A stretch of DNA of 64,000 nt from Marinobacter gelidimuriae (GCF_000372805.1 NZ_KB889829.1:27425-91424), one strand, 5' to 3'. Positions 35,101 through 46,261 are shown, counted from the stretch's first letter. A program made the numbers and translations. The notes: a model not told the origin generated them from the letters alone.

Positions 35101-35709
35101 ATGAACGGTCGCGCTAACGCGGAGTTGGTCTTTCACTTGGGACGCATAGCGTCCGGCGAGGGTCTCGCGGAGGGGCTGACGGCAGCCCAATGGGCGGCGC
35201 TCAGATACTTCGCACAGGCCAACCGTTTCTCGCAAACGCCGTCCGCCTTCGCCGCGTTCCATGCCACAACCCGGGGTACGGCGTCACAGACAATCAAAAG
35301 CCTCGAAACCCAAGGCTATTTAACACGCATGCGGTCAGAGGACGACAGGCGCAGTGTCCGGCTAGTTCTGACCGAGAAAGCCCGGGGCATTCTCGCGAAT
35401 GACCCCTTCGAATCCCTGGTCCGTGCCGCGGAATCCCTACCCCCCAGTGTTCAAGGCCACTTCGCCAGTGCCTTGCAACGCTTGCTCGATCAGGTGACGC
35501 AAGAGAGATGCAAACCTCGCTTCGGCGTCTGCACGTCGTGTCAACATCTGGAAAGCGACGGCTGCAGCCGGGACGGACAAGCGCCCTATGCGTGCGGGTT
35601 CATGAGCGAGCCCCTGTTTTTGGAAGAACTCGACGGAGTCTGCATCAACTTCATCCAGAGCAAACCCGTAACGGTGAAGGGTTCTGTCACCAGAGCCGAA
35701 CAGCGATGA
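35101..35709 (+). CDS. MarR-family regulator with cysteine-rich C-terminal tail
   Basis: About 202 residues. The ATG at 35101 has GAGGAG 6 bases upstream; longer starts at 35083 (ATG) and 35056 (TTG) are possible. The MarR winged helix covers about 15-115 (TTRGTASQTIKSLETQGYLT, then SEDDRRSVRLVLTEKARGIL). The tail (about 140-195) has six cysteines spaced C-x6-C-x2-C-x7-C-x9-C plus a final GVCINF, which looks like a metal or Fe-S site. Palindromes in front of it, of selO2 and of bolA are its probable operators. It would sense cluster status or a thiol-reactive toxin. Confidence 0.85.
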   Translation: MNGRANAELVFHLGRIASGEGLAEGLTAAQWAALRYFAQANRFSQTPSAFAAFHATTRGTASQTIKSLETQGYLTRMRSEDDRRSVRLVLTEKARGILANDPFESLVRAAESLPPSVQGHFASALQRLLDQVTQERCKPRFGVCTSCQHLESDGCSRDGQAPYACGFMSEPLFLEELDGVCINFIQSKPVTVKGSVTRAEQR

Positions 35710-35768
35710 GTCCTGTTCCGCATCAGCGATCACTATCGCAGACGGCGGGATTACCCTCGATGCCGAGC

Positions 35769-35876
35769 TACTCGCGACCAAGCTCGGCCGGTCGGCCAAC
35801 ACCGATCACCTTGTACGTCGGCGGGCAGTTCGCCGGGGGTTGCGACATCGTCCGCGAGGCTATCGAGCAGCAGATC
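35769..35876 (+). pseudogene. Monothiol glutaredoxin C-terminal remnant
   Basis: The translation ITLYVGGQFAGGCDIVREAI matches the glutathione-binding end of CGFS glutaredoxins (compare [19 protein letters not shown] in the gene at 17537). A garbled WPT-like stretch lies just before it. The active-site half is absent. Another frame just upstream (about 35726-35800) reads like the front of an unrelated protein, so this is a recombination joint. Confidence 0.6.
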
Positions 35877-35942
35877 CCCAATTCACGGGCCGCCGTCGAC
35901 AGTCTGAAGACTCAACCGCCTGCTCGTCTTGAGCCGGGTTTT

Positions 35943-35970
35943 GCGGGCCATGGTTGGCCCCCCCGCTTTT
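35943..35970 (+). terminator. Rho-independent-like terminator after the marR unit
   Basis: GCGGG (35943-35947) pairs with CCCGC (35962-35966), and the inner stem GGCCA/TGGCC shares part of the same arm. TTTT follows at once. It separates the marR unit from cysJ, which starts at 36000. Confidence 0.5.
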
Positions 35971-35999
35971 GAGATACAACAAACTATGAGCGTCCGGAC

Positions 36000-37745
36000 A
36001 TGAATTCTTCGCCGATTCCGAATACGGCTCCGTTCGCCGAAGAGGAGATCGAGATTCTCAACCGCGTGGTGGGGCCTGCAAGCCCCACCCAACGCGCGTG
36101 GCTTGCGGGATTTCTTGCCGGAGTGGACGCCTCCACGACGGCGCTGCAGCCGGTGGGCGGCGCGCAACCCGCCGAACCGCTGACCATCCTCTACGCCACC
36201 GAATCCGGAAACTCTGAGCGGCTAGCGTTGGACATAGCCAAGGCGGCACGCAAGATGGGGTTGAAGCCTTCGGTCGTCGACATGGCTGATCTCGATGTGG
36301 CGACGCTCGCATCGGTACGGCGTCTTGTTGTCATCGCCGCGACCTGGGGTGAAGGTGATCCGCCCGCGCGGGCCATGCGCGCTTACGCTGAACTCATGGG
36401 TGAGGGCGCGCCGCACCTCGATGGCACCGAGTTCGGCGTTCTTGCGCTCGGCGACACCGCCTATACCGAGTTCTGCGCGATTGGTAAAGCGTTGGACGCA
36501 AGACTTGCGGCGCTTGGCGGCAAGCGCGTCGCCGAGCGCGTCGATTGCGATCTCGATTTTGCGGAGCCCGCCGGGCACTGGATCGAGACGGCGCTGAAGG
36601 CGCTGGCGCCAGTTGAGGAAGCCGGTCGCCGCGTTATTGCGGTCGATTTTGGCGCGAAGGCGGCGAGCAGCTCTGGTCTTGGTCCGGTCGAGGCCGAGAT
36701 CACCGAGCTTATCCAGCTCAATTCATCGCAGTCGGAAAAGGTAACGATCCATCTCGAACTCGGTTTCGATGGCGCGGCGCCGCCCTATAAACCTGGCGAC
36801 TCACTTGATATCTACCCTGAGAACGATGCGGCCTACGTGGACGATCTGCTGAAAGCGGCAGGTCTTGCGTCCGACGCTGCGCTGCGGGCCGAGCTGACCA
36901 AGGGCCGGGATGTCACGACGCTGTCACTCAAGACCCTGGAAAGCTACGCCACCACAACCGCCCACCAGGAGGTAAAGGCGCTGCTTGAATCGGCTGATGC
37001 ACGCGCCTGGATCGCCGACCGGCAGCTCATCGATCTTCTCCAGTCCTTTCCCGTTAGGCTGTCTGCCGACCAGCTGCGGCAGATAACGCGGCCGCTGGCG
37101 CCACGCGCCTATTCGATCGCTTCCTCACGCCGCGAGGTGGGGGAGGAGGTGCATCTTCTGATCTCTGCGGTGCGCTACCAGAGCTTCGGTCGCGTGCGCA
37201 AAGGTGTCGCTTCCGGCCATGTCGCCGACCAATTAAAGAAAGGCCAGCGGCTGCGCGTGAAGTTGCGGCCAAACCGGCATTTCGCTCTTCCCTCGCCAGA
37301 GCGCGACATTATCATGGTGGGGCCGGGCACTGGCATAGCTCCGTTCCGCGCCTTCGTGCAGGAGCGCGGTGCCACCGGCGCGAGCGGCCGCTCCTGGCTG
37401 TTTTTTGGCGACCGCCAGTTCACCCATGATTTCCTCTACCAGCTCGAATGGCAAGATGCCTTGAAGGATGGTTCGCTCACACGCATGGACGTCGCCTTCT
37501 CCCGCGACACGCCGGAGAAGCTCTATGTGCAGCACCTCATCTGGGAGCAACGCCGCGACCTCGTCGACTGGCTCGACAATGGCGCCTATTTCTATGTCTG
37601 CGGCGACGCCAAGGCGATGGCGAAGGATGTGCGTGCGGCGCTCGTGCGCGCCTATGCCGACGTAAAGGCGCAAAGCGTGGAGGCCGCCGAGCAAGCAGTA
37701 AACGATATCGATGGTGAGCACCGCTATCTTCAGGATACTTACTAA
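36000..37745 (+). CDS. cysJ: Sulfite reductase flavoprotein alpha subunit
   Basis: A 581-residue FMN/FAD reductase. The flavodoxin domain is at about 62-200 (ILYATESGNSERLA, VIAATWGEGDPP). The FAD domain contains RAYSIASSRREVGEEVHLLI, and the NADPH domain has VGPGTGIAPFRAFVQER, with the ending EHRYLQDTY typical of CysJ. It passes electrons from NADPH to the hemoprotein CysI, whose gene follows after 33 bases. Codon use is strongly GC-rich, in the manner of alphaproteobacteria, unlike the genes on either side. No cysG or cysH accompanies it. Confidence 0.93.
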   Translation: MNSSPIPNTAPFAEEEIEILNRVVGPASPTQRAWLAGFLAGVDASTTALQPVGGAQPAEPLTILYATESGNSERLALDIAKAARKMGLKPSVVDMADLDVATLASVRRLVVIAATWGEGDPPARAMRAYAELMGEGAPHLDGTEFGVLALGDTAYTEFCAIGKALDARLAALGGKRVAERVDCDLDFAEPAGHWIETALKALAPVEEAGRRVIAVDFGAKAASSSGLGPVEAEITELIQLNSSQSEKVTIHLELGFDGAAPPYKPGDSLDIYPENDAAYVDDLLKAAGLASDAALRAELTKGRDVTTLSLKTLESYATTTAHQEVKALLESADARAWIADRQLIDLLQSFPVRLSADQLRQITRPLAPRAYSIASSRREVGEEVHLLISAVRYQSFGRVRKGVASGHVADQLKKGQRLRVKLRPNRHFALPSPERDIIMVGPGTGIAPFRAFVQERGATGASGRSWLFFGDRQFTHDFLYQLEWQDALKDGSLTRMDVAFSRDTPEKLYVQHLIWEQRRDLVDWLDNGAYFYVCGDAKAMAKDVRAALVRAYADVKAQSVEAAEQAVNDIDGEHRYLQDTY

Positions 37746-37778
37746 GGTGAGTTCTTAAATAGTTTATACGGAGTCCAT

Positions 37779-39494
37779 ATGAGCAAAGAACTTTCACGCA
37801 ACGAGCGCATCAAGGAAGCGAGCGAGTATCTGCGCGGCACGATCGCCGAAGGCCTGCGCGAGGAGATCACCGGCGCGATCATCGAGGATGATGCGCAGCT
37901 GGTGAAGTTCCACGGCATGTACCTGCAAGACGACCGCGATCTGCGCGCCGAGCGCGGCCGCAAGAAAATGGAGAAGGCCTTCTCCTTCATGATCCGCGTG
38001 CGTGTGCCAGGCGGCGTGTGCGCGCCAGAGCAATGGCTCACCATGGATCATATCGCGCGCACCTATGGCAATGGCACAATGCGCCTGACCACACGGCAGA
38101 CCTTCCAGTTGCACGGCATCATCAAGTCGAACCTGAAAGCGACGATGCGCGAGATGGACGAGGTACTGCTGACGACCATTGCGGCATGCGGTGACATCAA
38201 TCGCAATGTGATGTGCAATCCGAACCCCTATCAGTCACATGCCCATGCCGCTTCGCTGGCGCTCGGCCGTGCTCTATCCGACCATCTATTGCCGCGCACG
38301 ACGGCCTATCGCGAAATCTGGCTCGATGGCGAGCGCATCGCCGGTGGTGAGGATGAAGATGAGGTCGTCGAGCCGATCTACGGCAAAACCTACCTGCCGC
38401 GCAAGTTCAAGATCGTCATCGCCGTGCCGCCGTCGAACGACGTTGATGTCTATGCACATGACCTCGGCTTCATCGCCATCCTCGACAGCAAGCACGAGAT
38501 CAATGGCTATAACGTCACGGTCGGCGGTGGCATGGCCATGACGCATGGCGAGGAGGAGACTTATCCTCGTACCGCCGACGTCATGGGCTATTGCCGAACA
38601 GATCAGGTAATTGCTGTGGCTGAAGCCGTGGTGACCGTACAGCGCGACTGGGGCGACCGCGTCAACCGCAAACATGCGCGCCTGAAATACACGATCGAGG
38701 ATCGCGGTCTTGATGCCTTCCGTGCCGAGGTTGAGCTGCGCAGTGGCGTCGAGCTGGCGGTAGCCAAGCCGTTCACCTTCACCTCAACCGGTGATCGCTA
38801 CGGTTGGACCGAAAGTGACAATGGCTGTGCGCATCTAACGCTTTTCATCGAGAACGGGCGTGTCAAGGATGTGCCGGGCGGCGCGCAACAGCTTACCGGC
38901 CTGCGCCGGATCGCCGAGGTGCATGGCGGCGATTTTCGCCTCACCGCCAACCAGAATCTGATCATCGCCAACGTGCCGAAAGAGAAGCGCCAGGCCATCA
39001 AGGCGCTGGTGGCCGAGCATGGGTTCACGAGCGGCGCCTCGGCCCTGCGGCGCAATTCGATGGCCTGTGTCGCGCTGCCGACCTGCGGGCTCGCGTTCGC
39101 CGAAAGCGAACGCTATCTGCCGGACCTCATCACCGCGCTGGAAGAGCGTCTGGCCGCGCACGGGCTGGCCGAGGACGATATCGTCATCCGCATGGCCGGC
39201 TGCCCCAACGGTTGCTCCCGGCCTTATATCGCCGAGATCGCCCTGGTCGGGAAAGGCCCTGGCCGCTATAATCTCTATTTGGGGGCCGCCTTCGACGGCT
39301 CGCGGCTTTCCAAGCTCTACGCCGAAAATATCGACCACGGCGCGATCATCGCGAACCTCGATCCGATCTTCGCCGCTTATGCGGGTGAGCGCCAGGACGG
39401 CGAACACTTCGGTGACTACACCATCCGTGCGGGCTTTATCGCCGCGACCGTCAACGGCACCGATTTTCATAAGGACACGGGCGCTCGCCGCTAA
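37779..39494 (+). CDS. cysI: Sulfite reductase hemoprotein beta subunit
   Basis: A 571-residue enzyme that reduces sulfite to sulfide with a coupled siroheme and [4Fe-4S] cluster. Both cysteine pairs of the cluster site are present: CVALPTC (C-x5-C, about residue 428) and GCPNGCSRPY (C-x3-C, about residue 473). Siroheme-site arginines and the RLTTRQTFQLHG stretch are typical. It forms an operon with cysJ and shares its GC-rich composition. It is one of four Fe-S enzymes collected in this part of the island. Confidence 0.95.
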   Translation: MSKELSRNERIKEASEYLRGTIAEGLREEITGAIIEDDAQLVKFHGMYLQDDRDLRAERGRKKMEKAFSFMIRVRVPGGVCAPEQWLTMDHIARTYGNGTMRLTTRQTFQLHGIIKSNLKATMREMDEVLLTTIAACGDINRNVMCNPNPYQSHAHAASLALGRALSDHLLPRTTAYREIWLDGERIAGGEDEDEVVEPIYGKTYLPRKFKIVIAVPPSNDVDVYAHDLGFIAILDSKHEINGYNVTVGGGMAMTHGEEETYPRTADVMGYCRTDQVIAVAEAVVTVQRDWGDRVNRKHARLKYTIEDRGLDAFRAEVELRSGVELAVAKPFTFTSTGDRYGWTESDNGCAHLTLFIENGRVKDVPGGAQQLTGLRRIAEVHGGDFRLTANQNLIIANVPKEKRQAIKALVAEHGFTSGASALRRNSMACVALPTCGLAFAESERYLPDLITALEERLAAHGLAEDDIVIRMAGCPNGCSRPYIAEIALVGKGPGRYNLYLGAAFDGSRLSKLYAENIDHGAIIANLDPIFAAYAGERQDGEHFGDYTIRAGFIAATVNGTDFHKDTGARR

Positions 39495-39543
39495 AATTTT
39501 AAAATGCTAAGCTTCCTGTTCAGAATTACCAAGGAGAACCATC

Positions 39544-39869
39544 ATGGCATTACGTTTAGGCAACATTGATTTTCACGCCTGGTTCGGCACGACCACCAAA
39601 CTCAAGGATGAGTTCGCGCACCGCGACGTCAAGGTTTTGGGGACGCAACGTCAACGAAATCCTGTGTGTGATTGATTCGCTGCAGCTGACCGACGGTTAC
39701 AGCGTCGCTACGCCAGCAAACTGAAACGTCGGTGATGACATCATTATTTTGCCATCACTGCAGGACTTGGAAGTGTTGAAGAAAAAATTCCCGAAGGGCT
39801 ACACAGTCGTCAAACCCTACCTGCGCATCACGCCGCAGCCCAATTCCCCCAACATCCATGAGGAGTGCG
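39544..39869 (+). pseudogene. 1-Cys peroxiredoxin (Prx6 type), broken
   Basis: A normal start (ATG 39544 after AAGGAG) gives MALRLGNIDFHAWFG, then KLKDEFAHRDVKVLG, the front of a Prx6-type peroxiredoxin with the active-site part deleted. Stops follow. From 39749 another frame gives [19 protein letters not shown] and [12 protein letters not shown], its C-terminus. The catalytic PVCTTE region is gone, so the enzyme is dead. Its last part runs in frame into gltB without a stop. Confidence 0.75.
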
Positions 39870-39871
39870 CT

Positions 39872-42800
39872 GTGGAGCACAAGCACGGCATCGAAGCCGA
39901 AATCCAACACGCCCAGCAACACGGCCTGTACAACCCCGCCAACGAGCATGATGCCTGCGGCATCGGTTTTATCGCCCATATTAAAGGCCATAAAAGTCAT
40001 TCGATCGTTGAGCAAGGCTTGCTCATCCTGAAAAATCTTGCCCATCGTGGCGCGGTCGGTGCCGACAAGTTGATGGGTGACGGTGCGGGCATTCTCATTC
40101 AACTGCCTGATCAGTACTATCGCGAAGAGATGGCCAAGCAGGGTGTCGAACTGCCGCCGCTAGGAGAATATGGCGTAGGCATGATTTTTTTGCCGAAAGA
40201 TAATGCATCTCGCATCGCGTGTGAGCAAGAGATAGAACGTGCGGTGCGCGCCGAAGGCCAGGTTGTGCTGGGTTGGCGCAACGTGCCGATCGACACGGAG
40301 ATGCCGATGTCGCCGAGCGTGCGTGAAAAAGAGCCGGTGATCCGCCAGATCTACATAGGTCGCGGTCCAGACATCATGGTCAGCGAGGCGCTGGAACGTA
40401 AACTGTACGTGATTCGCAAGTCTGCGAGTCATGCGATACAGGCGCTAAATTTGCGCCACGGAAAAGAATTTTTCGTCCCGTCGATGTCGGCCCGTACCAT
40501 TGTCTACAAGGGTTTACTGCTGGCAGATCAAGTCGGCGTCTATTACCAAGACTTACAGGATGGGCGCTGCGTTTCCGCATTAGCACTGGTGCATCAACGC
40601 TTCTCGACCAATACCTTTCCGGAATGGCCGCTGGCTCACCCTTATCGCCTAATCGCCCACAACGGCGAGATCAATACGGTCAAGGGTAATGTCAACTGGA
40701 TGCGTGCGCGTGAAGGCATAATGAAATCCGCCGTGCTAGGCGACGATTTGCAAAAATTATTCCCGCTGATTGACGAAGGACAGTCGGACACTGCGTGCTT
40801 CGATGACGCACTTGAACTGCTGCTGATGGCCGGCTATCCGATCGCGCAAGCGATGATGATGATGATCCCCGAAGCCTGGGAAAATCATACCTTGATGGAC
40901 GACAACCGGCGCGCTTTCTACGAATATCACGCCGCGATGATGGAGCCGTGGGATGGCCCCGCCGCGATAGCGTTCACTGATGGTCGTTACATTGGTGGCA
41001 CGCTGGATCGCAACGGTTTGCGGCCCGCGCGTTATATCGTCACTGATGACGACTTGGTGGTGATGGCATCCGAATCCGGCGTGCTGCCGATTGCGGAATC
41101 CAGAATCATCAAGAAATGGCGTCTGCAACCGGGCAAGATGTTCCTGATCGACCTCGAAGCTGGGCGCATCATCGATGACCAGGAAATCAAAGATACCTAC
41201 GCCAACGCCAAGCCTTACAAGGCGTGGATCAATTCTGTGCGTATTAATCTGCACGACATTAAGCTTCACGAAATCACGCTCGACGACATCAAGACGCAAA
41301 CATTGGCAGAAAAAACCAGCGCATCCTTGCTCGACCGTCAGCAGGTATTCGGCTACACACAAGAAGATATCAAGGTACTGATGTCGCCGATGGCGCTGAA
41401 TGCCGAAGAAGCGACGGGCTCAATGGGCAACGACTCACCGCCGGCAGTGATGTCTAACAAGCTCAAACCGCTGTATCACTACTTCAAGCAGATGTTCGCG
41501 CAAGTGACCAACCCGCCGATCGATCCGATCCGCGAAGCGATGGTGATGTCGCTGGTGTCCTTTATCGGCCCCAGGCCGAACCTGCTCGACGCCAATAACA
41601 TCAATCCGCCGATGCGCTTGGAAGTATCGGAGCCGATTCTGGACTATTCAGACATCGCCAAACTGCGCAACATCAGCGCCCACACCAGCGGCAAGTTCAA
41701 ATCCTACGAACTGAATATTTGCTATCCGGTGGCCTGGGGTAAAGAAGGCATGGAAGTGCGCCTGGCATCGGTGTGTGCGCAAGCGGTGGATGCGGTCAAA
41801 TCAGGCCACAACATCCTGATCGTGTCCGACCGCAAGGTGGACGCCGAGCAAGTGGCGATTCCGGCCTTGCTCGCGACGTCGGCAATCCATTTGCATCTGG
41901 TTAGCACGGGTTTTCGCACGTCGACCGGCTTGGTGGTGGAAACCGGTTCTGCCCGTGAAACGCATCATTTCGCGCTGCTCGCTGGTTTTGGCGCAGAAGC
42001 CATCCACCCGTATCTGGCAATGGATACGCTGGCGGAAATGGCTAACAGATTACCCGGTGATTTGTCGCCAGAAAAAGCCATACAGAATTTCCAGAAAGCG
42101 CTCGCCAAGGGTTTGTTGAAGGTGATGTCGAAAATGGGCATATCGACTTACATGTCGTATTGCGGCGCGCAGGTTTTCGAAGCGATCGGCTTGAATAAAT
42201 CGCTTATCGACAAATATTTCAAAGGCACTGCATCCAATATTGAAGGCATCGGCGTCGTCGAAGTGGCAGAAGAGGCGTTGCGTCTGCATCAGCAAGCCTT
42301 CGGCAACGACCCGGTATTGGCGCATGCGCTCGATGCGGGTGGCGAATACGCGTTTCGCGTGCGCGGCGAAGAGCACATGTGGACGCCGGATGCGATTGCC
42401 AAGCTGCAGCATTCGACCCGATCCAACAATTTCAGCACCTACCAAGAGTATGCGCAGATCATCAACGACCAAAGCAAGCGGCACATGACCCTGCGCGGTT
42501 TGTTTGAATTCAAGCTGGACCCGTCCAAGGCGATTGCGCTGGATGAAGTCGAGCCGGCGAAAGAAATCGTCAAGCGCTTCGCCACCGGCGCAATGTCCCT
42601 TGGCTCGATCAGCACCGAAGCGCACGCCACGCTGGCGGTCGCGATGAACCGCATCGGCGGCAAGTCCAACACCGGCGAAGGCGGTGAAGATCCGAGCCGT
42701 TATCGCCAGGAGATGAAAGGCATCCCGATCAAGCAGGGCGAGACCATGGCGTCCGTCATCGGCCATGACCAGATTGAAGCCGATATTGCCTTGCAAGATG

Positions 42801-44629
42801 GCGATTCGGTGCGTTCCAGGATCAAGCAAGTCGCGGCGGGTCGCTTCGGCGTGACAGCAGCATATTTGGATTCCGCTGATCAAATCCAGGTCAAGATGGC
42901 GCAAGGCGCCAAGCCGGGAGAAGGTGGGCAGTTGCCAGGCTACAAGGTGTCTGAATATATCGCAAAATTGCGTTTCTCGGTGCCGGGCGTGGGCTTGATT
43001 TCGCCGCCGCCGCATCATGATATTTATTCGATCGAAGACTTGGCGCAGCTGATTCACGATTTGAAAAATGTAAACCCAAGCGCGTCGATCTCCATCAAGT
43101 TGGTGTCCGAAGTCGGCGTTGGCACGGTCGCGGTCGGCGTCACCAAGGCCAAGGCCGATCACGTGGTGATCGCCGGTCATGACGGCGGCACCGGCGCCAC
43201 GCCGTTGTCTTCACTCAAACATGCGGGAACACCGTGGGAATTGGGTTTGGCCGAAACCCAGCAAACACTGGTACTGAACGGTTTGCGTGGCCGCATCCGG
43301 GTACAAGCCGATGGCCAAATGAAAACCGGCCGAGATGTCGTGATCGCCGCCATGTTAGGCGCCGACGAGATCGGTTTTGCGACTGCGCCGCTGGTGGTTG
43401 AAGGCTGCATTATGTTGCGCAAATGCCACCTCAATACTTGCTCGGTCGGCATCGCGACACAAGACCCGGTGCTACGCGCCAAGTTCTCCGGTAAGCCGGA
43501 ACACGTGGTCAACTATTTCTTCTTCGTCGCCGAGGAAGCACGGCAGTTAATGGCGCAACTCGGTATCCGCACGTTTGATGAATTGATCGGTCGCGTCAAC
43601 TTGCTCGACAAGTCGAAAGCGATTACCCACTGGAAAGCCAAGGGACTCGATTTCAGCAAGATTTTCTATCAGCCGCCAATGCCTGCTAGCTCAGCGTGTT
43701 ATCACGTGGAGGAGCAAGACCACGGGCTGGAAAAAGCCCTCGACCATACGCTGATTGCACAAGCGCAAGCAGCGCTGGAACAAGGCAAAAAAGTCTCGTT
43801 CAGTTTGCCGGTCAGAAACCTCAACCGCACGGTCGGCACCCTGCTGTCTGGCATCGTTGCAAAAAAATACGGTCACGAAGGCTTGCCCGACGACACTATC
43901 CACATCCAGTTGTTAGGGACCGCAGGCCAATCGGCCGGCGCGTTTCTGGCGCACGGCATCACGCTAGATCTAGTCGGCGAAGGCAATGATTACGTCGGCA
44001 AAGGTTTGTCGGGAGGGCGCATTATCGTCCGTCCAAATACAGAGTTTCCTGGTTCGGCAGACGACAACATTATCATCGGCAACACCGTGTTATACGGCGC
44101 GATTGCCGGCGAGGCATTTTTTAACGGCGTCGCTGGCGAGCGCTTCGCGGTGCGCAATTCCGGCGCCATCACAGTGGTTGAAGGCGTCGGCGACCATGGT
44201 TGCGAATACATGACTGGCGGCACAGTGGTGGTGTTCGGAGAAACCGGCCGTAACTTTGCCGCCGGCATGTCGGGCGGTATTGCTTACGTGTGGGACCCTG
44301 ACGGTGATTTCGCCAAAAAATGCAATATGGCGATGGTCACGCTGGAACCTGTCCTCGCCCACGCCGAGCAAGAAGCGAACGTCGATCGCTCGATCTGGCA
44401 TAGCCAGCTGCGCGGCGACCAAAGTGAGACTGATGAGGTGATTCTAAAGCGCCTGATTGAGCGCCATTTCAAGGTCACCGGCAGCACGCGCGCACGCAAT
44501 TTGCTGGATGACTGGTCCAATGGCCGCAACAAATTTATCAAAGTCTTCCCGAACGACTACAAGCGCGCACTGGGTGAGATGAATATGGCGCGAGTGGCTA
44601 TTCGGCAGAAAGAAAAAAACGCAACATAA
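39872..44629 (+). CDS. gltB: Glutamate synthase large subunit
   Basis: About 1585 residues from the GTG at 39872, which has GAGGAG six bases upstream. The open frame continues upstream only because the peroxiredoxin remnant is in frame. A short propeptide precedes the catalytic Cys in HDACGIGF (glutaminase domain). The FMN/synthase domain contains [13 protein letters not shown] and the [3Fe-4S] ligands in [12 protein letters not shown] (C-x5-C-x4-C). The C-terminal glycine-rich beta-helix contains [14 protein letters not shown]. It makes glutamate from glutamine and 2-oxoglutarate with GltD. The style looks betaproteobacterial, unlike the cysJI block before it. Confidence 0.95.
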   Translation: MEHKHGIEAEIQHAQQHGLYNPANEHDACGIGFIAHIKGHKSHSIVEQGLLILKNLAHRGAVGADKLMGDGAGILIQLPDQYYREEMAKQGVELPPLGEYGVGMIFLPKDNASRIACEQEIERAVRAEGQVVLGWRNVPIDTEMPMSPSVREKEPVIRQIYIGRGPDIMVSEALERKLYVIRKSASHAIQALNLRHGKEFFVPSMSARTIVYKGLLLADQVGVYYQDLQDGRCVSALALVHQRFSTNTFPEWPLAHPYRLIAHNGEINTVKGNVNWMRAREGIMKSAVLGDDLQKLFPLIDEGQSDTACFDDALELLLMAGYPIAQAMMMMIPEAWENHTLMDDNRRAFYEYHAAMMEPWDGPAAIAFTDGRYIGGTLDRNGLRPARYIVTDDDLVVMASESGVLPIAESRIIKKWRLQPGKMFLIDLEAGRIIDDQEIKDTYANAKPYKAWINSVRINLHDIKLHEITLDDIKTQTLAEKTSASLLDRQQVFGYTQEDIKVLMSPMALNAEEATGSMGNDSPPAVMSNKLKPLYHYFKQMFAQVTNPPIDPIREAMVMSLVSFIGPRPNLLDANNINPPMRLEVSEPILDYSDIAKLRNISAHTSGKFKSYELNICYPVAWGKEGMEVRLASVCAQAVDAVKSGHNILIVSDRKVDAEQVAIPALLATSAIHLHLVSTGFRTSTGLVVETGSARETHHFALLAGFGAEAIHPYLAMDTLAEMANRLPGDLSPEKAIQNFQKALAKGLLKVMSKMGISTYMSYCGAQVFEAIGLNKSLIDKYFKGTASNIEGIGVVEVAEEALRLHQQAFGNDPVLAHALDAGGEYAFRVRGEEHMWTPDAIAKLQHSTRSNNFSTYQEYAQIINDQSKRHMTLRGLFEFKLDPSKAIALDEVEPAKEIVKRFATGAMSLGSISTEAHATLAVAMNRIGGKSNTGEGGEDPSRYRQEMKGIPIKQGETMASVIGHDQIEADIALQDGDSVRSRIKQVAAGRFGVTAAYLDSADQIQVKMAQGAKPGEGGQLPGYKVSEYIAKLRFSVPGVGLISPPPHHDIYSIEDLAQLIHDLKNVNPSASISIKLVSEVGVGTVAVGVTKAKADHVVIAGHDGGTGATPLSSLKHAGTPWELGLAETQQTLVLNGLRGRIRVQADGQMKTGRDVVIAAMLGADEIGFATAPLVVEGCIMLRKCHLNTCSVGIATQDPVLRAKFSGKPEHVVNYFFFVAEEARQLMAQLGIRTFDELIGRVNLLDKSKAITHWKAKGLDFSKIFYQPPMPASSACYHVEEQDHGLEKALDHTLIAQAQAALEQGKKVSFSLPVRNLNRTVGTLLSGIVAKKYGHEGLPDDTIHIQLLGTAGQSAGAFLAHGITLDLVGEGNDYVGKGLSGGRIIVRPNTEFPGSADDNIIIGNTVLYGAIAGEAFFNGVAGERFAVRNSGAITVVEGVGDHGCEYMTGGTVVVFGETGRNFAAGMSGGIAYVWDPDGDFAKKCNMAMVTLEPVLAHAEQEANVDRSIWHSQLRGDQSETDEVILKRLIERHFKVTGSTRARNLLDDWSNGRNKFIKVFPNDYKRALGEMNMARVAIRQKEKNAT

Positions 44630-44645
44630 GTTTGCTCCGCCAGTA

Positions 44646-44712
44646 CCTTCCTCCTGCGGGGGAAGGTCAGGATGGGGGATTCGACCCCGAACCCTCTCCC
44701 TGGCAGGGAGAG
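44646..44712. repeat. Two small hairpins between gltB and gltD
   Basis: CCTTCC/GGAAGG (44646-44666) and CTCTCCCT/AGGGAGAG (44694-44712, 3-base loop). Short C-rich/G-rich hairpins of this kind are common dispersed repeats in betaproteobacterial intergenic regions, which fits a foreign origin of gltBD. Confidence 0.55.
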
Positions 44713-44734
44713 TTAGATAAGACAGAGGTAGGCA

Positions 44735-46198
44735 ATGGGTAAAATAACCGGCTTTATGGAATTTCAGCGTCAGAAAGAATCGTATTTACCGGCCGATTCA
44801 CGCGTCAAGAACTATAAAGAGTTCATCCTGCCGTTGAAAGATGTACAAGCGAAAACAGAGGGTGCGCGCTGTATGGATTGCGGCACCCCGTTTTGCATGA
44901 CCGGTTGCCCGGTTAACAACATCATCCCCGACTGGAACCAGCTGGTTTATAGCGGCAATTATCGCGAAGCGTTAGAGACACTGCATTCGACGAACAACTT
45001 CCCCGAATTCACCGGCCGCATCTGCCCCGCACCGTGCGAGTCTGCCTGTGTGCTTGCCATCAACAACGATGCGGTTGGCATCAAATCAATCGAGCATTTT
45101 ATCATCGATAAGGGCTGGAAAAACGGTTGGGTTATGCCGCAACCAGCAGCCTTTAAAACGGGTAAAAAAATTGCCGTGGTTGGATCCGGCCCTGCTGGTC
45201 TGGCCGCAGCCCAGCAACTTGCGCGTGTCGGTCACGATGTGACTGTGTTCGAAAAAAACGATCGGATTGGCGGTTTGCTGCGTTACGGCATTCCGGGCTT
45301 CAAGATGGAAAAGTCGCATATCGACCGCCGCATCGAGCAGATGCAAGCCGAAGGCGTGCAGTTCCGTACCAGTGTGTTGATCGGCGAAGATTTTCCGTCA
45401 AAAATCATCAACTGGACTAAAGAAACCATCTCGCCTAAGCAACTCGATCAAAAATTCGATGCCATCATCCTCGCTGGCGGTGCTGAATTGCCGCGCGACC
45501 TGCCGGTACCTGGTCGTGAGCTGAAAGGCGTCCATTTTGCGATGGAATTCCTGCCGCAGCAAAACCAGGTGGATGCAGGTGACAAGCTCAACGACCAGAT
45601 CATGGCTAACGGTAAGCACGTCGTCGTTATCGGCGGTGGCGATACCGGATCAGACTGCGTAGGCACATGCAACCGCCATAGCGCAGCCAGCTTGGCGCAA
45701 TTTGAGCTGATGCCGCAACCGCCGGAGCAAGAGGATAAGCCGTTGGTATGGCCGTACTGGCCGATCAAGTTGCGTACCTCCTCGTCACAAGAAGAGGGTT
45801 GCGACCGGGATTGGGCGGTTGCGACCAAGCGTTTCGAAGGGAAGGGCGGCAAGGTCGAGAAGCTGATTGCAGTCCGCGTCGAATGGATAGACGGCAAGAT
45901 GCAGGAGGTGCCAAATTCCGAATTCGAAATGAAAGCGGATTTGGTATTGCTGGCGATGGGTTTTGTGTCGCCAGTGGCGCAAGTGCTGGAAGCGTTCGCT
46001 GTCGAAAAAGATACGCGCGGCAACGTCAAAGCAACCACCGATGGCGACGACTGCTACCAGACTTCGGTCGACAAAGTATTTGCCGCGGGGGACATGCGGC
46101 GCGGCCAGTCTCTGGTGGTATGGGCAATCCGTGAGGGCCGTCAGGCCGCGCGTGCGGCGGATGAGTTTTTGATGGGTGTCTCTAATTTGCCACGCTGA
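44735..46198 (+). CDS. gltD: Glutamate synthase small subunit
   Basis: A 487-residue protein. The N-terminal ferredoxin-like region carries two [4Fe-4S] sites: [18 protein letters not shown] and [12 protein letters not shown]. An FAD-binding stretch [16 protein letters not shown] and an NADPH-binding stretch [11 protein letters not shown] follow. It feeds electrons from NADPH to GltB. The gene follows gltB after 105 bases containing two hairpins. Confidence 0.95.
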   Translation: MGKITGFMEFQRQKESYLPADSRVKNYKEFILPLKDVQAKTEGARCMDCGTPFCMTGCPVNNIIPDWNQLVYSGNYREALETLHSTNNFPEFTGRICPAPCESACVLAINNDAVGIKSIEHFIIDKGWKNGWVMPQPAAFKTGKKIAVVGSGPAGLAAAQQLARVGHDVTVFEKNDRIGGLLRYGIPGFKMEKSHIDRRIEQMQAEGVQFRTSVLIGEDFPSKIINWTKETISPKQLDQKFDAIILAGGAELPRDLPVPGRELKGVHFAMEFLPQQNQVDAGDKLNDQIMANGKHVVVIGGGDTGSDCVGTCNRHSAASLAQFELMPQPPEQEDKPLVWPYWPIKLRTSSSQEEGCDRDWAVATKRFEGKGGKVEKLIAVRVEWIDGKMQEVPNSEFEMKADLVLLAMGFVSPVAQVLEAFAVEKDTRGNVKATTDGDDCYQTSVDKVFAAGDMRRGQSLVVWAIREGRQAARAADEFLMGVSNLPR

Positions 46199-46261
46199 AA
46201 ATCGGATTGCTACATTAACTTTGTGTGATTCCGTAATCTTATCAATGTTGGGAGAAGAACC

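Noticed and set aside
39749..39871. GltB with a peroxiredoxin-derived N-terminal extension as a true fusion
   Set aside because: A good ribosome site and GTG at 39872 give the normal GltB start; the upstream part is a remnant of a frameshifted gene.
42050..43180. Open frame of 376 codons antisense to gltB
   Set aside because: The gltB frame carries the FMN and [3Fe-4S] motifs; the antisense product is rich in His/Arg of the type seen in mirror frames.
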